Origin: Herbaspirillum aquaticum
GTDB taxonomy: Bacteria > Pseudomonadota > Gammaproteobacteria > Burkholderiales > Burkholderiaceae_D
NCBI RefSeq assembly: GCF_002213425.1
Contig: NZ_NJGV01000016.1
Location: 1-59,569 of the forward strand
Reading direction: 5' to 3'
DNA: 59,569 bases
Part shown: in pieces, positions 17,798 to 26,939 of the stretch
How the letters are laid out: each line of letters begins with the position of its first letter
Numbering within the stretch: position 1 is the stretch's first letter
Translations under genes and position numbers: made by a program
Notes under the pieces: generated by a model
What the model saw: only the letters and a program-made list of their open reading frames with translations
What the model was told of the DNA's origin: nothing
Databases searched by the model: none

Positions 17798-19345
17798 CTA
17801 ACGTACTCGCGGATTCCAGAGGGCAAAAGGTGAAAAGCCCACATAAAAGCGGGCTTTCGATTCACATCCGCTGTACTGTGAATTAAACCTACAGGATACC
17901 GACGGGAATTGTAGGGATACCCAGCTCACCGGAGAATAGCAATGCTGCGGCTTCGCTCCCCATACAGCAATTAAAGTGTCCCTGCGTGTGGAGGAGCGCG
18001 GTGTCCTCATCATCGGCACAAGCACATAGCGCACAATTGAACCGGTCTTCATGCGGGCACTACCATCGTATAGATTTCGTTGCAGTTTGCCAGCGAGTGG
18101 CCCTTCTTTCGATAATCCAGCGACGATACTTTTAGCCAAGGCGATCGGAGAAAGCGGATTAACGATAGCTTCAATTTCTTGCTTCAGATCCGATCTAACG
18201 CTCGCTTGCGTATCATTAATGGCCAAGAATAACTCCGCCTCAAATTTTGCGCGCTGGGTGTCGTCGTAATTTGTAGGAAAGATGAGGCCGGTTACAAGTA
18301 GGTTTTGCCTCTCTCTGTACTGTTTGATAGTTGACTCGTAGCCGTCATGCCCCTCGTGATACGAGAAAATTCGGTGCTGCCCATCAATTACGCCAATCGT
18401 CCCGAGTTCATCCGGGATCGAAATCTTCGCGTCGCAAATTTTATTTATGCCAGCTAGAGAGATGGTGGTTTTGGTGTTCGAGTCACGAATCTCAGATTCT
18501 GATGGAAGCGTGACGATGAGGTTATTGATATACACACGCTTATTTTTCGAGAGATAGTTTCTCATGCTTGTGATTTTTGTTCTTTTGAGAAAACGCTGAT
18601 ACGAAACCTCCGGCTGAGTCCACCCATCTTTTCTCATCACGTAGGCCCGACGAATGAGTGATGCTGGGTCAGCATAAAAAGAAACAATGCCGAATCCTGG
18701 CGGATAGTTTGTTTGCGATGAGGGAAGCACGAACGCACTGAAATCAGTAAAGGGCGTTCCCGAACCACCCCTCTTTCTGCGGTCTCCGATGTCCTTTAGA
18801 CCAATCTTCAAATACTTGAGCATTTCATACCGGGCTGAAGATCCGATGATCTTGCCGAGCTGGTCAAAGTAATTTGCGTCTTGGATCTGCATGATCCGCA
18901 AAATGTTGCTGTTCAGCGTGAGGCCATCATCCGCCTCCTTATTGCCTGAGAAGTAGATATGGCGGAATTCGTATTCTTCATCTAGGAAGTCAGACTGTTC
19001 GAGGTAACTGGCAAAAGCCTGATTGAGCTTTCGATAAATTTTCAGGAATTCAGGGCGAGATTGTGCGATTAACTCATGGAAAAACTTTTTATTTCCAAAA
19101 TGACTGGAGACGTCTTGCTGAACCGTCTCTTCGCAAAGCACGACCACATTTTCATATACAAAAATATGGTCAATTTCGCCTTCCCTGCTATTGATTTGGA
19201 AGTGGATATTGTCGGATTGAATGTGGCGAAATCCACAACCTTCGAATACTTTTCTAATGATTGTGTCTTTTGGCTTCTTCACCTGGGCTGTCGTCGTCGA
19301 CTTTTTCGACACCGAATTATTTGTCTGCGCTCTCTCCTTGGCCAT
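17798..19345 (-). CDS. DGQHR-domain protein (DndB-like), 3' end probably frameshifted
   Basis: The frame (515 residues from the ATG at 19345; an ATG at 19360 is also possible) contains GVIDGQHRIFSYHEG, the signature of the DGQHR superfamily that includes DndB, the repressor of DNA phosphorothioation genes. Downstream SVRSDLKQEIEAI and YDGSARMKTGSIVRYVLVP fit the family. After about residue 447 the sequence becomes atypical. In another frame, 18059-17889 encodes a plausible tail (ADDEDTALLHTQG, then GSEAAALLFSGELG) ending in TAG just before a terminator. A one-base slip around 18010-18030 would explain this. No dnd or other modification genes are adjacent. It is the island gene nearest the tRNA scar. 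Confidence 0.7.
   Translation of the reverse strand: MAKERAQTNNSVSKKSTTTAQVKKPKDTIIRKVFEGCGFRHIQSDNIHFQINSREGEIDHIFVYENVVVLCEETVQQDVSSHFGNKKFFHELIAQSRPEFLKIYRKLNQAFASYLEQSDFLDEEYEFRHIYFSGNKEADDGLTLNSNILRIMQIQDANYFDQLGKIIGSSARYEMLKYLKIGLKDIGDRRKRGGSGTPFTDFSAFVLPSSQTNYPPGFGIVSFYADPASLIRRAYVMRKDGWTQPEVSYQRFLKRTKITSMRNYLSKNKRVYINNLIVTLPSESEIRDSNTKTTISLAGINKICDAKISIPDELGTIGVIDGQHRIFSYHEGHDGYESTIKQYRERQNLLVTGLIFPTNYDDTQRAKFEAELFLAINDTQASVRSDLKQEIEAIVNPLSPIALAKSIVAGLSKEGPLAGKLQRNLYDGSARMKTGSIVRYVLVPMMRTPRSSTRRDTLIAVWGAKPQHCYSPVSWVSLQFPSVSCRFNSQYSGCESKARFYVGFSPFALWNPRVR
17834..17857 (-). terminator. Rho-independent terminator of the DGQHR-domain gene
   Basis: On the minus strand AAAGCCC-gcttttatgt-GGGCTTT is followed by T, a common intrinsic terminator form. 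It lies inside the last 60 bases of the long minus-strand frame ending at 17798, but just after an alternative-frame stop at 17889-17891. This argues that the gene originally ended at 17889. Confidence 0.65.
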
Positions 19346-19635
19346 TTCCCTTACCCTCATAAGTACAAATTTCCGCTAAGCCCGTCGGCTAGCCCCCTTG
19401 TCAATATAGCATGTCGCTCCCGTCCGGCGGGATGTCATGGCCGTCAGTGCTAATTTAGCCGAGTTGATGCGGAACCAATTTTTCGGTCCCGCTAAACCGG
19501 GAACATTCGCGTCCGCATATCAAAATTCCGCTTCGCAATTGTCAAACGACCGAGGCCCAATAAGGGCTTCCGGGGCGCAAAATTTCTTGATTGCGAAGCA
19601 AAAAATGATCTAAGTCTTTGATATAATTGAGATTC

Positions 19636-19688
19636 GCGCCGGACTTGTAATCAGGGGGTGGCGGGTTCAAGTCCTGCAGCCAGCACCA
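19636..19688 (+). tRNA. 3' fragment of a tRNA gene, probably tRNA-Thr(TGT); island attachment scar
   Basis: The sequence contains an anticodon loop CTTGTAA, a T-arm GCGGG-TTCAAGT-CCTGC, and an acceptor end AGCCAGCACCA with encoded CCA. No D-arm or matching 5' acceptor strand (expected GCTGGCT) lies at the right distance upstream, so only the 3' part is present. The anticodon stem also has one G-A mismatch. A 3' tRNA fragment followed by a normal terminator is the classic duplicated att site left by a tRNA-integrating island. Orientation places the island to the left and native chromosome to the right. The isotype is inferred from the loop. Confidence 0.75.
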
Positions 19689-19697
19689 ATACCGAAG

Positions 19698-19724
19698 CGG
19701 CTCACAGCAATGTGAGCCGTTTTT
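19698..19724 (+). terminator. Rho-independent terminator after the tRNA fragment
   Basis: CGGCTCACA-gcaa-TGTGAGCCG (19698-19719) followed by TTTTT lies 9 bases after the CCA end. This is presumably the native terminator of the tRNA that was the integration target. Confidence 0.9.
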
Positions 19725-19948
19725 CTTTGCTCTGCAATCTCGCCGGTGCGTCGTAATCCGGCGCTAGCTGCGTGCTCGACATGGGCCGGCAACGCTGGTG
19801 CAACCGCACTAAGCTATCATCGAAGCTCTTTTGTGCGACGACCGCCAGATCCGCTCCTCGGACAACGCCATCGTCTCGACAAACTCGTGGGCCGCTGTCG
19901 CGCACACGCCTTGCCGCCATCCCTTCGGTTCATTCTCGGAATCTCGCC

Positions 19949-22177
19949 ATGGAAATCAAAGTCAACTTCCTCGACAAGCTGCGTCTCGAAGCCAAGTTCG
20001 ACGACTTCACCGTCATCGCCGACCAGCCCATCCGCTACAAGGGAGACGGCTCCGCGCCAGGTCCCTTCGATTACTTCCTGGCGTCATCGGCCCTGTGCGC
20101 AGCGTATTTCGTGAAGCTGTACTGCAATACGCGCAACATCTCCACCGAGAACATCCGCCTGTCACAGAACAACATCGTCGACCCGGAAAACCGCTACCAG
20201 CAGACATTCAAGATCCAGGTCGAACTGCCACCCGACATCGAAGAGGCAGATCGTCGCGGCATCCTGCGTTCCATCGAGCGCTGTACCGTCAAGAAGGTGG
20301 TGCAGCAGGGGCCGGAGTTCATCATCGAGGAAGTGGAGAGCCTGGACGCTGACGCGCAGTCCTTGCTGACACTCAAGCCCGAGGCTGGCATGAGCACGCA
20401 CATCCTGGGCAAGGATCTGCCGCTGGAGCAGACCATCGCCAACATGTCCGGCTTGCTGGCCGAACTGGGTATCAAGATCGAGATCGCTTCGTGGCGCAAT
20501 ATCATTCCCAATGTGTGGTCGCTGCACATCCGCGACGCTCACTCGCCCATGTGCTTCACCAACGGCAAGGGTGCGACCAAGGAAAGTGCGCTGGCCTCGG
20601 CCCTGGGCGAGTACATCGAGCGCATCAGCAACAACCACTTCTATGCTGGTTCCTACTGGGGCGAGGAGATCGCCAATGCCGAGTTCGTGCATTACCCCAA
20701 CGAGCGCTGGTTCAAGCCCGGCCGCGGCGATAAATTGCCCAAGGAAATCCTCGATGCGTATTGCCTGGACATCTACAACCCGGATGGCGAGCTGCGCGCT
20801 TCGCATCTGGTCGATACCAATTCCGGCAACGCAAAGCGCGGCATTTGCTCGCTGCCTTACGTGCGGCAGTCGGATGGCGAAGTGGTATATTTCCCTTCCA
20901 ACCTGGTCGAGAATCTGTTCGTCAGCAACGGCATGAGCGCCGGCAATACCTTGCCTGAAGCGCAGGTGCAGTGCCTGTCGGAGATCTTCGAGCGGGCCGT
21001 CAAGCGTGAAATCCTCGAAGGCGAGATCTGCCTGCCTGATGTCCCCCAGGACGTGCTGGCAAAGTATCCCGGCATCGTGGCTGGTATCCGCGGACTTGAA
21101 GAGCAGGGTTTCCCTGTACTGGTCAAGGATGCTTCGCTGGGCGGCGTCTATCCGGTGATATGCGTGACCTTGATGAACCCCCGTACTGGCGGCGTGTTTG
21201 CTTCCTTCGGCGCTCACCCGAGCTTTGAGGTGGCGCTGGAGCGCAGCCTGACGGAACTGCTGCAAGGGCGCAGCTTCGAAGGGCTCAACGATTTGCCGCA
21301 GCCGACTTTCGAGAGCAATGCCGTTACTGAACCCAACAATTTCGTCGAACACTTCATCGATTCTTCCGGCATCGTGTCGTGGCGCTTCTTCAGCGCCAAG
21401 GCGGATTACGAATTCGTGGAATGGGATTTTTCCGGCCAAGGCGAGAATTCCAACGCGCAGGAAGCGGCTACGCTGTTCGGCATTCTGGAGGAGATGGGCA
21501 AGGAGGCCTATGTGGCTGTCTACGACCAGCTCGGGGCGACCGCGTGCCGCATCCTGGTGCCTGGCTATTCCGAGGTGTATCCGGTCGAGGACCTGATCTG
21601 GGACAACACCAACAAGGCGCTGCTGTTCCGCGAGGATATCCTGAACCTGCATCGTCTGGACGACAAGGCCCTGGCTGCCTTGCTGGACCGCCTGGAAAAC
21701 AATGAGCTTGATGACTACTCCGACATCGCCACCCTGATCGGTATCGACTTCGATGAGAACACAGAATGGGGGCAGTTGACCGTCCTTGAACTGAAGCTCT
21801 TGATCAACCTGGCCCTGCGGCAGTTTGAAGAAGCGCATGACCTGGTCGGTGCCTTCCTGCAGTACAACGACAACTCAGTGGAGCGCGGTCTGTTCTACCA
21901 GGCGTTGAATGTCGTGCTGGAAGTGGAGCTGGATGATGAGCTGGAGCTGTCGGACTATGAGACCAACTTCCGCCGCATGTTCGGCGACGCGCGCATGGAT
22001 GCGGCCATCGGTTCGGTGAAAGGCAGCGTGCGCTTCTTCGGATTGACGCCGACCAGCATGAAGCTCGAAGGCCTGGATCGCCATCAGCGCTTGCTCGATA
22101 GTTATCGCAAGCTGCACAAGGCGCGTACGAAAACCGCGCAGGCTGCTGCTTCAGTGAAGCAGCTCTCCGCTGTGTGA
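19949..22177 (+). CDS. ycaO: OsmC-domain/YcaO-domain fusion protein
   Basis: A 742-residue fusion. Residues 1-135 are OsmC-like with the two expected cysteines (C50 in SSALCAAYF, C112 in SIERCTVKK), which in OsmC proteins reduce organic peroxides. From about 150 on it is YcaO (TNGKGATKESALASALGEYIER is the ATP-binding start of the family), followed by a C-terminal helical region as in E. coli YcaO. YcaO-fold proteins use ATP to activate amide backbones; the E. coli protein is linked to RimO methylthiolation of ribosomal protein S12. The ATG at 19949 begins the OsmC fold; the frame's earlier ATG adds 59 residues of unlikely sequence. It stands alone and ends in a terminator. Confidence 0.9.
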   Translation: MEIKVNFLDKLRLEAKFDDFTVIADQPIRYKGDGSAPGPFDYFLASSALCAAYFVKLYCNTRNISTENIRLSQNNIVDPENRYQQTFKIQVELPPDIEEADRRGILRSIERCTVKKVVQQGPEFIIEEVESLDADAQSLLTLKPEAGMSTHILGKDLPLEQTIANMSGLLAELGIKIEIASWRNIIPNVWSLHIRDAHSPMCFTNGKGATKESALASALGEYIERISNNHFYAGSYWGEEIANAEFVHYPNERWFKPGRGDKLPKEILDAYCLDIYNPDGELRASHLVDTNSGNAKRGICSLPYVRQSDGEVVYFPSNLVENLFVSNGMSAGNTLPEAQVQCLSEIFERAVKREILEGEICLPDVPQDVLAKYPGIVAGIRGLEEQGFPVLVKDASLGGVYPVICVTLMNPRTGGVFASFGAHPSFEVALERSLTELLQGRSFEGLNDLPQPTFESNAVTEPNNFVEHFIDSSGIVSWRFFSAKADYEFVEWDFSGQGENSNAQEAATLFGILEEMGKEAYVAVYDQLGATACRILVPGYSEVYPVEDLIWDNTNKALLFREDILNLHRLDDKALAALLDRLENNELDDYSDIATLIGIDFDENTEWGQLTVLELKLLINLALRQFEEAHDLVGAFLQYNDNSVERGLFYQALNVVLEVELDDELELSDYETNFRRMFGDARMDAAIGSVKGSVRFFGLTPTSMKLEGLDRHQRLLDSYRKLHKARTKTAQAAASVKQLSAV

Positions 22178-22183
22178 CGATGA

Positions 22184-22215
22184 CGGCTTGTTCGAATATC
22201 CGAACGAGCCGTTTT
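22184..22215 (+). terminator. Rho-independent terminator after ycaO
   Basis: CGGCTTGTTCG-aatatc-CGAACGAGCCG (22184-22211) pairs with a single G-T wobble and is followed by TTTT. It begins 7 bases after the ycaO stop codon. Confidence 0.85.
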
Positions 22216-22313
22216 CAATTACGAAAAGCAATGGTCGCTATCGAAGTGGATGAAGCCGTCCAGACAGTTTGCCCTTTATCCGACCTGCCGCTGACGCACC
22301 CGGCTCAGAGCTG

Positions 22314-23300
22314 TCATGTCGCACCCTGCCATTTTTGCTCGCGCAACTTGAGCATGCCGTAGGCAAAGCCAAGTGCCCAGCCGCTATGCATCGCAAAGGC
22401 CGCTACGCCTGCCAGCAAGGCACAGGGCTTCTTGTGTTTGGCTACCACGGAGGCGGTACCTGCAAGTAGCAGCCCAAGATAGCCGGCCGGGATGATGAGA
22501 CTGTAAGGCGTGATGAGTGCCAGCGGCAGTGCCAGCAAGCTGCTGCCAATGCAGGCGGGGACCGCGAACTGGCGCAGGCGTAGCGAACCAGGGTGTTTCC
22601 TGACCGTGCGCGAACGACCCTTGCCATAGTTGAAATACTGCTTGAACAGGCTTTTGAAATTGGCGCGCGGATGGTAAATCAGACGGATGCTGCCGTCCAG
22701 ATATATCTTCATGCCGCGAGCGCGTAGTCTGCAGTCAAATTCTGCATCTTCGTTATGGGTAAAGGTGGCGTCGTAGCCCTGGTTTCGCAGGAAAGACTCC
22801 GTCTTGAAAATGGCATGATGCCCATGGTCGACATATCCGCTGAAATTGCCGCCCCGATGTGCCGATCCGCCAGAGCCGATCAGGCTGTCCGAAACCCAGG
22901 CCACTGCGTTCTGGAAGCAGGTCTCGCCGCGTGAATCCATGGGAACGACCACCGAGTCTGCGTCGTGTTGCTTGATTGCCGCAATCAGCGTCCTGATGAA
23001 ATTGGAGGGATAGACGGCATGGGCATCGCAGCGAACCACATACTTGGTTTCGCCGCCGAGAGTCTCGACCGCGAGATTTACCGCGGCACTTTGAATCTTC
23101 TGCGGATTGTGGATCAGTTTGACGCAGGCATGCTGGCGGCCATAGTCCAGAACTTTTTGAGCGGTATCGTCACTGCTGCCACCATCTGCCACCACAATCG
23201 TGCAGCCGGCCGGAAGGTCAGACGAAATGCTGTCCAGGACGGAGACGATGTGTTTGCTCTCATTGAGCGTGGGGATGACAATCAATACGGAATCGGACAT
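22314..23300 (-). CDS. Family 2 glycosyltransferase, membrane-associated (ExoA-like)
   Basis: A 328-residue protein. The GT2 fold begins VLIVIPTLNESKHI; VVADGGSSDDT holds the nucleotide-sugar Asp, and FTHNEDAEFDCRLRARG the acceptor-side ED motif. After residue about 245 come three hydrophobic segments that anchor it in the inner membrane. This layout resembles succinoglycan ExoA-type beta-glucosyltransferases. It is likely to build an exopolysaccharide or lipid-linked glycan; the sugar is unknown. Its minus-strand neighbour is a nucleotide-sugar epimerase-like gene 65 bases upstream, so the two probably share an operon. Confidence 0.88.
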   Translation of the reverse strand: MSDSVLIVIPTLNESKHIVSVLDSISSDLPAGCTIVVADGGSSDDTAQKVLDYGRQHACVKLIHNPQKIQSAAVNLAVETLGGETKYVVRCDAHAVYPSNFIRTLIAAIKQHDADSVVVPMDSRGETCFQNAVAWVSDSLIGSGGSAHRGGNFSGYVDHGHHAIFKTESFLRNQGYDATFTHNEDAEFDCRLRARGMKIYLDGSIRLIYHPRANFKSLFKQYFNYGKGRSRTVRKHPGSLRLRQFAVPACIGSSLLALPLALITPYSLIIPAGYLGLLLAGTASVVAKHKKPCALLAGVAAFAMHSGWALGFAYGMLKLREQKWQGAT

Positions 23301-23365
23301 GTGTATAGGTTTTCTTGTGTCTTGATTTCAGGCCAATGAGCCAGTAATTCCTGGAAGTTGCTGAT

Positions 23366-24325
23366 TCAGTCGAATCGTCCTTGGCTTTCCTTGCCCCATT
23401 GGTTCAACGCATTGCTCAGTGCCGATTCTTTCTGCTGGCTCTGCTCAGTCAGCCAGGACGGAATGATGTCGGTGGAGCGCACCAGTTTCATGACCCGGTC
23501 CGGGTGAATGCCAAGTCCCAGTGCAGAAAACGGGCGCAACAACTGGGCTGCCGTGTAGACGATGACCTTGGGTACCAGATATGTTTTGGCCTTGGGGAAG
23601 TGATGTTGACGGAAGGTGTCGACAATTTGCTCCAAGGTGTAACGGTCCGGGTAGCAGCCATTGAGCAGGGTAAATCGCTGGTTATTACTGGCAGCAAACT
23701 CGATGGCGTCGAGCAGGTCCCCCACATAGAAGCAGGCCTTGATCGTATCTTTGCGGCCCGGAAAGATAAAGAAACCCCTTTTCAGCAACTTTGCCATGCG
23801 CGTGAAGTTGCCGCCTTCCCCGTGTCCGAAAATAACTGCCGGACGGCAAATGACCAGTTTTCTGCTGTCGTCTTCTTCCATCCAGTTTTTCTGGATGCGT
23901 TCTGCCAGAAATTTGGACCATCCGTACGCCGATTCTGGCGTGGGTTTGGTGGTTTCCGATTTGGCTTCCTCGGAAGGACCGTAAACCGAAATGGAGCTGG
24001 TGAACACGATTTCACCAATGTTGTTGCGACGTGCCCAAGCGGTGATTTCCGTTGCGCCGAGAATATTGGTTTCGTAGTACTCATGGGTCGGATGACCTGG
24101 TGTGGTGTGGACGGCCGCCAGGTTGTAAATCCGGTCTACCGTCCCGGGCACTTTCATCTGGCTGAGGTCACGCACATCTTCGGTCAGGTAGTCCACGCCG
24201 CTGAGTCGTTCGCGCGGCGGTTTGATATCCACGGAGATCACTCGCTGGCCCTCTGCGACCAGTCTGCGCGTTAGATGTGTTCCGATGAAACCCGATCCAC
24301 CGAAAATGACACTGCATTGAACCAT
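23366..24325 (-). CDS. NAD-dependent epimerase/dehydratase (extended SDR)
   Basis: A 319-residue Rossmann protein. SVIFGGSGFIGTHL near the start is the GxxGxxG dinucleotide site. VDIKPPRERL follows, with Asp for NAD binding. AYGWSKFLAER carries the catalytic Tyr-x3-Lys, preceded by TSSISVYG. The C-terminal region (KLLKRGFFIFPGRKD) fits sugar-nucleotide epimerases or reductases. The ATG at 24325 is chosen because GGAG lies 6 bases upstream; the frame extends to 24403 without a site. It precedes the GT2 gene and likely prepares its sugar or a lipid-linked intermediate; the substrate is not predictable. Confidence 0.85.
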   Translation of the reverse strand: MVQCSVIFGGSGFIGTHLTRRLVAEGQRVISVDIKPPRERLSGVDYLTEDVRDLSQMKVPGTVDRIYNLAAVHTTPGHPTHEYYETNILGATEITAWARRNNIGEIVFTSSISVYGPSEEAKSETTKPTPESAYGWSKFLAERIQKNWMEEDDSRKLVICRPAVIFGHGEGGNFTRMAKLLKRGFFIFPGRKDTIKACFYVGDLLDAIEFAASNNQRFTLLNGCYPDRYTLEQIVDTFRQHHFPKAKTYLVPKVIVYTAAQLLRPFSALGLGIHPDRVMKLVRSTDIIPSWLTEQSQQKESALSNALNQWGKESQGRFD

Positions 24326-24819
24326 GAGTACTCCAGATATTTTTGCTGAGATGAAAGATTTGCGCTGAGAAGCAAGTGAAGCAAAAAAGAAACAGGCGCG
24401 CACTGGTCCTGCTGCTGCGGGTGCGAAGATGATTTTTACTGGTCAGTGACCCGGCGCGTTTGGGCCCAAGGACTGCTGGGCAATAATTGACGTTTTTACC
24501 ATATTTTCTCGCCTGAATCATCAATTTTGTGCAGAAATGCGCTTGTTTGGAGTGATGAATTGCATCGAACGGCGAAGTGCTGCCAGAAGACGTTTCCGAC
24601 TTTCGAAAGACGAAAGATTGTAAAGCACGGCGGTATGCTTTTTTGTGTCAGGCAGATGAAATGCGTGAAGCCAACCCCTGTTGTGCTGTTGAGCGTGATG
24701 GCGAGCGCCTTGGACAGGCTGGGGACGAAGTGCCCCTAGACGACGCCGGATAGCGAATCGGGAACGGCAGATTCGTCCGTGCGGCCTTCGTTCGATAAAC
24801 ATCTGGGGCGCGATTGCCC
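24326..24819. other. No gene recognised
   Basis: This 494-base gap separates the epimerase start from the end of tssL. It holds no convincing frame. In an intact type VI cluster tssM would often follow tssL here, but I see no tssM-like sequence, in keeping with a decayed locus. Confidence 0.5.
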
Positions 24820-25599
24820 TCACGGCAGGGTAATGGTCAGGTTGGCCGTGCGCGGCGCCAGTTTGACGATATCGGAATAGCCTGCCAGTCCATTTTCGGT
24901 GCCGCTGGTCAGCATCCAGTTCAAGCCCAGGTAGGCAAACAGGGCAATGAAGGCAAACAGTGAAGCCACCACCCACAGCGGCACGTCATTGCGCAGCTTG
25001 TTGACGATGGCGTCAGGCCGCGCCCAGTGTGGCGCGAAGCCCGCGCTCTTGCCTTTGAGATGGGCTATTTCATCACCCAGTCGCGCGGTCAGGTAATTCA
25101 GTTTTTCCGGACCTTCCAGCGCGTACTTCCCCTGAAATCCCAACAACAGGCACATGTGAAACACTTCCAGCGCCTGGATGTGCGCATTGCCACGCACCCG
25201 CAGATATTCCAGCTGCTTGAAGAAATTTTCACCCGCCAGCTGATCGCCGAACATGGTCAGCTGCAGCGGCCGGCGCTCCCACGCATCGCGGATGCCAAAG
25301 CTGGAGCGCAGGATGATTTCATCGACCGAGGCGCAAAAAGCATACTTGGCGGCATAGACATCTTCGGGAGAGACATCGAGCTTCTTGGCATTGCGCTCCA
25401 CATCCCCCAGAAACTTCTGCATCTTCACCGCGAAGGAAGCTTCATCCAAGGGCGCGCTGCCGTTCTTGAGCATGAAGAGCGCGTAGAAACCGTCATACAT
25501 CAGATCCAGCAGCGAGCGCGCATTGACCGGCGCGGCCGCCATCTGGGCCGGGGGCAGATGGTCTTGATCGAGCAGGGAAGGGGCCGAGGTCATGTTCAT
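24820..25599 (-). CDS. tssL: TssL/DotU-like type VI secretion membrane-complex protein
   Basis: A 259-residue protein of the DotU/IcmH/TssL family. The cytoplasmic hook domain includes SLLDLMYDGFYALFML, YAFCASVDEIILRSSFG and GEKFF-like GENFFKQLEYLR. One C-terminal transmembrane segment (VPLWVVASLFAFIALFAYLG) anchors it. TssL joins TssJ and TssM in the envelope complex and contacts TssK. It overlaps tssK by 4 bases (ATGA). It lacks a peptidoglycan-binding extension. It is probably intact but orphaned, because no tssM, tssJ or sheath genes are present on either side. Confidence 0.9.
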   Translation of the reverse strand: MNMTSAPSLLDQDHLPPAQMAAAPVNARSLLDLMYDGFYALFMLKNGSAPLDEASFAVKMQKFLGDVERNAKKLDVSPEDVYAAKYAFCASVDEIILRSSFGIRDAWERRPLQLTMFGDQLAGENFFKQLEYLRVRGNAHIQALEVFHMCLLLGFQGKYALEGPEKLNYLTARLGDEIAHLKGKSAGFAPHWARPDAIVNKLRNDVPLWVVASLFAFIALFAYLGLNWMLTSGTENGLAGYSDIVKLAPRTANLTITLP

Positions 25600-26906
25600 T
25601 GCGTCACCGCCAGGAGTTCGAGTTTGAGGTCACGGATGCCGGAAGGTACATAAATGCAGATCGATTGCGCCTGCAGCATGCGCTCGTACATGGCGCCCTT
25701 GCTTTCCAGCGTGAAGTAATAGGTATCAGGGCGCACGGGCAGGGCGGCCGGCACTTGCGGCGAGTGCACCAGCTTCACGCCTGGCAATGCCGCCAGCACG
25801 AATTTTTCCACATCGTCGGGTGCGCCGATCTTGAAGCGCAGGGGTACCACATCCACCAGTTCGATGGCCGGCAGGTCGGCATTGACGGCGAGGTAGAAGC
25901 TGGTCTTCTCGTCGATCTTGCCGGAGTCCAGCATGCCCAGATGGTAGGAGGGTTTGCTCTCGTGGAGGGCGATGGCGAAGTAGCGCGAGGAGATGACAGT
26001 GTCGAGCAGCTCGCGGATGATGCCGTCGAGCCGCGCAAACGGCGGGCCCGGGTCGCGATGATCATAAGGCGGCAGGTCCGCCAGCGCCAGGCTGCGCGAG
26101 AACGTCATCAGCGAGCCGGCCAGTCCGAGCAATTGTTCATACAGTCGCTCGGGATGCAGCTGCGGGTTGTTCAGGTAATGCGAGAGGCTGGCATAAGCGG
26201 TGCTGGCCGTATGCAGCAGCCAGAAGGAGGTGATGTCGCCGGAACGAAATTCCACCACGCTCTTGCTCGGCTCACGATGATGTCCGTAGAGTGCGCTGAC
26301 TTTGGCCTGCAAGGCATCGAGCAAGCGCCGCAGGCGCAGGAACAACAGCGGCGCCGCATGTACCGACAGGCTGGGCGCGACGAAATCAGGATCGAGCTCG
26401 AATCCTGATGAGCTTGCCCGTCGCAGTCGCACGATCGGAATGCACACGAGCGAGTCGCGCGGCTCATTCTCCGACACCAGCCTGACTGCTTTCTTCAGGT
26501 AGCTCATCTCCGCCTTGGCCGCATCGGTGAACAAATCGGGCGTCTCGACATTGTCTTGAATGTAACGGCTCGACTGATGATTGGTACCGCCGGAAGCGAA
26601 ATTGCTGCCGAAGCTCTTCAGTGCCGGCAGGGCGGCATAGAAGGTGACGGATTGCTGCGAGAGCGGGATCTCGGTCAGTTCGATGGGATCGGGCAGGTCG
26701 TCGCCATCGGGCGCCTTGTAGATCTCGCCGTCCTGGAAGATGGCCGACAGTTCCAGGATGCGTAGCGTATTGTTATTCAGCGCATCGCGATCCACCTGCA
26801 GCGATGACACGCCCCAGCAATACGGATTGAGCGCCAGCGCGGTCTGGTGCAGGCGCGTTTCATGATAGTGATCCTGGCGCTGGAAATGCTGAGGCCGGAG
26901 GAAGGC
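25596..26906 (-). pseudogene. tssK: TssK type VI secretion baseplate protein, 5'-truncated
   Basis: The frame encodes TssK from near its N-terminus: AFLRPQHFQRQDHYHE, then ALNPYCWGVSSLQVDRDALN and the rest to 25596. TssK normally begins with about ten further residues (a xVLWGEGxFLRPQHF pattern), and here those are replaced by GARQA-like unrelated sequence and a TGA upstream. The start codon is thus lost at about 26906. The junction lies inside the 5' region of the neighbouring Tli4-like gene, so a deletion brought the two together. A GTG at 26810 could still start a 404-residue product missing the N-terminal strand. It is part of the decayed type VI remnant with tssL. Confidence 0.8.
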
Positions 26907-26939
26907 CGCCTGCCTCGCTCAGGCTCTTTCAGGTTTTCT

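Noticed and set aside
20162..21838. 558-residue minus-strand frame opposite ycaO
   Set aside because: It is antisense to a conserved fusion protein, with low-complexity Gln/Arg/Ala sequence.
24521..24976. 151-residue minus-strand frame overlapping the end of tssL
   Set aside because: It is out of frame with tssL and Arg/His-rich, and resembles no type VI component.
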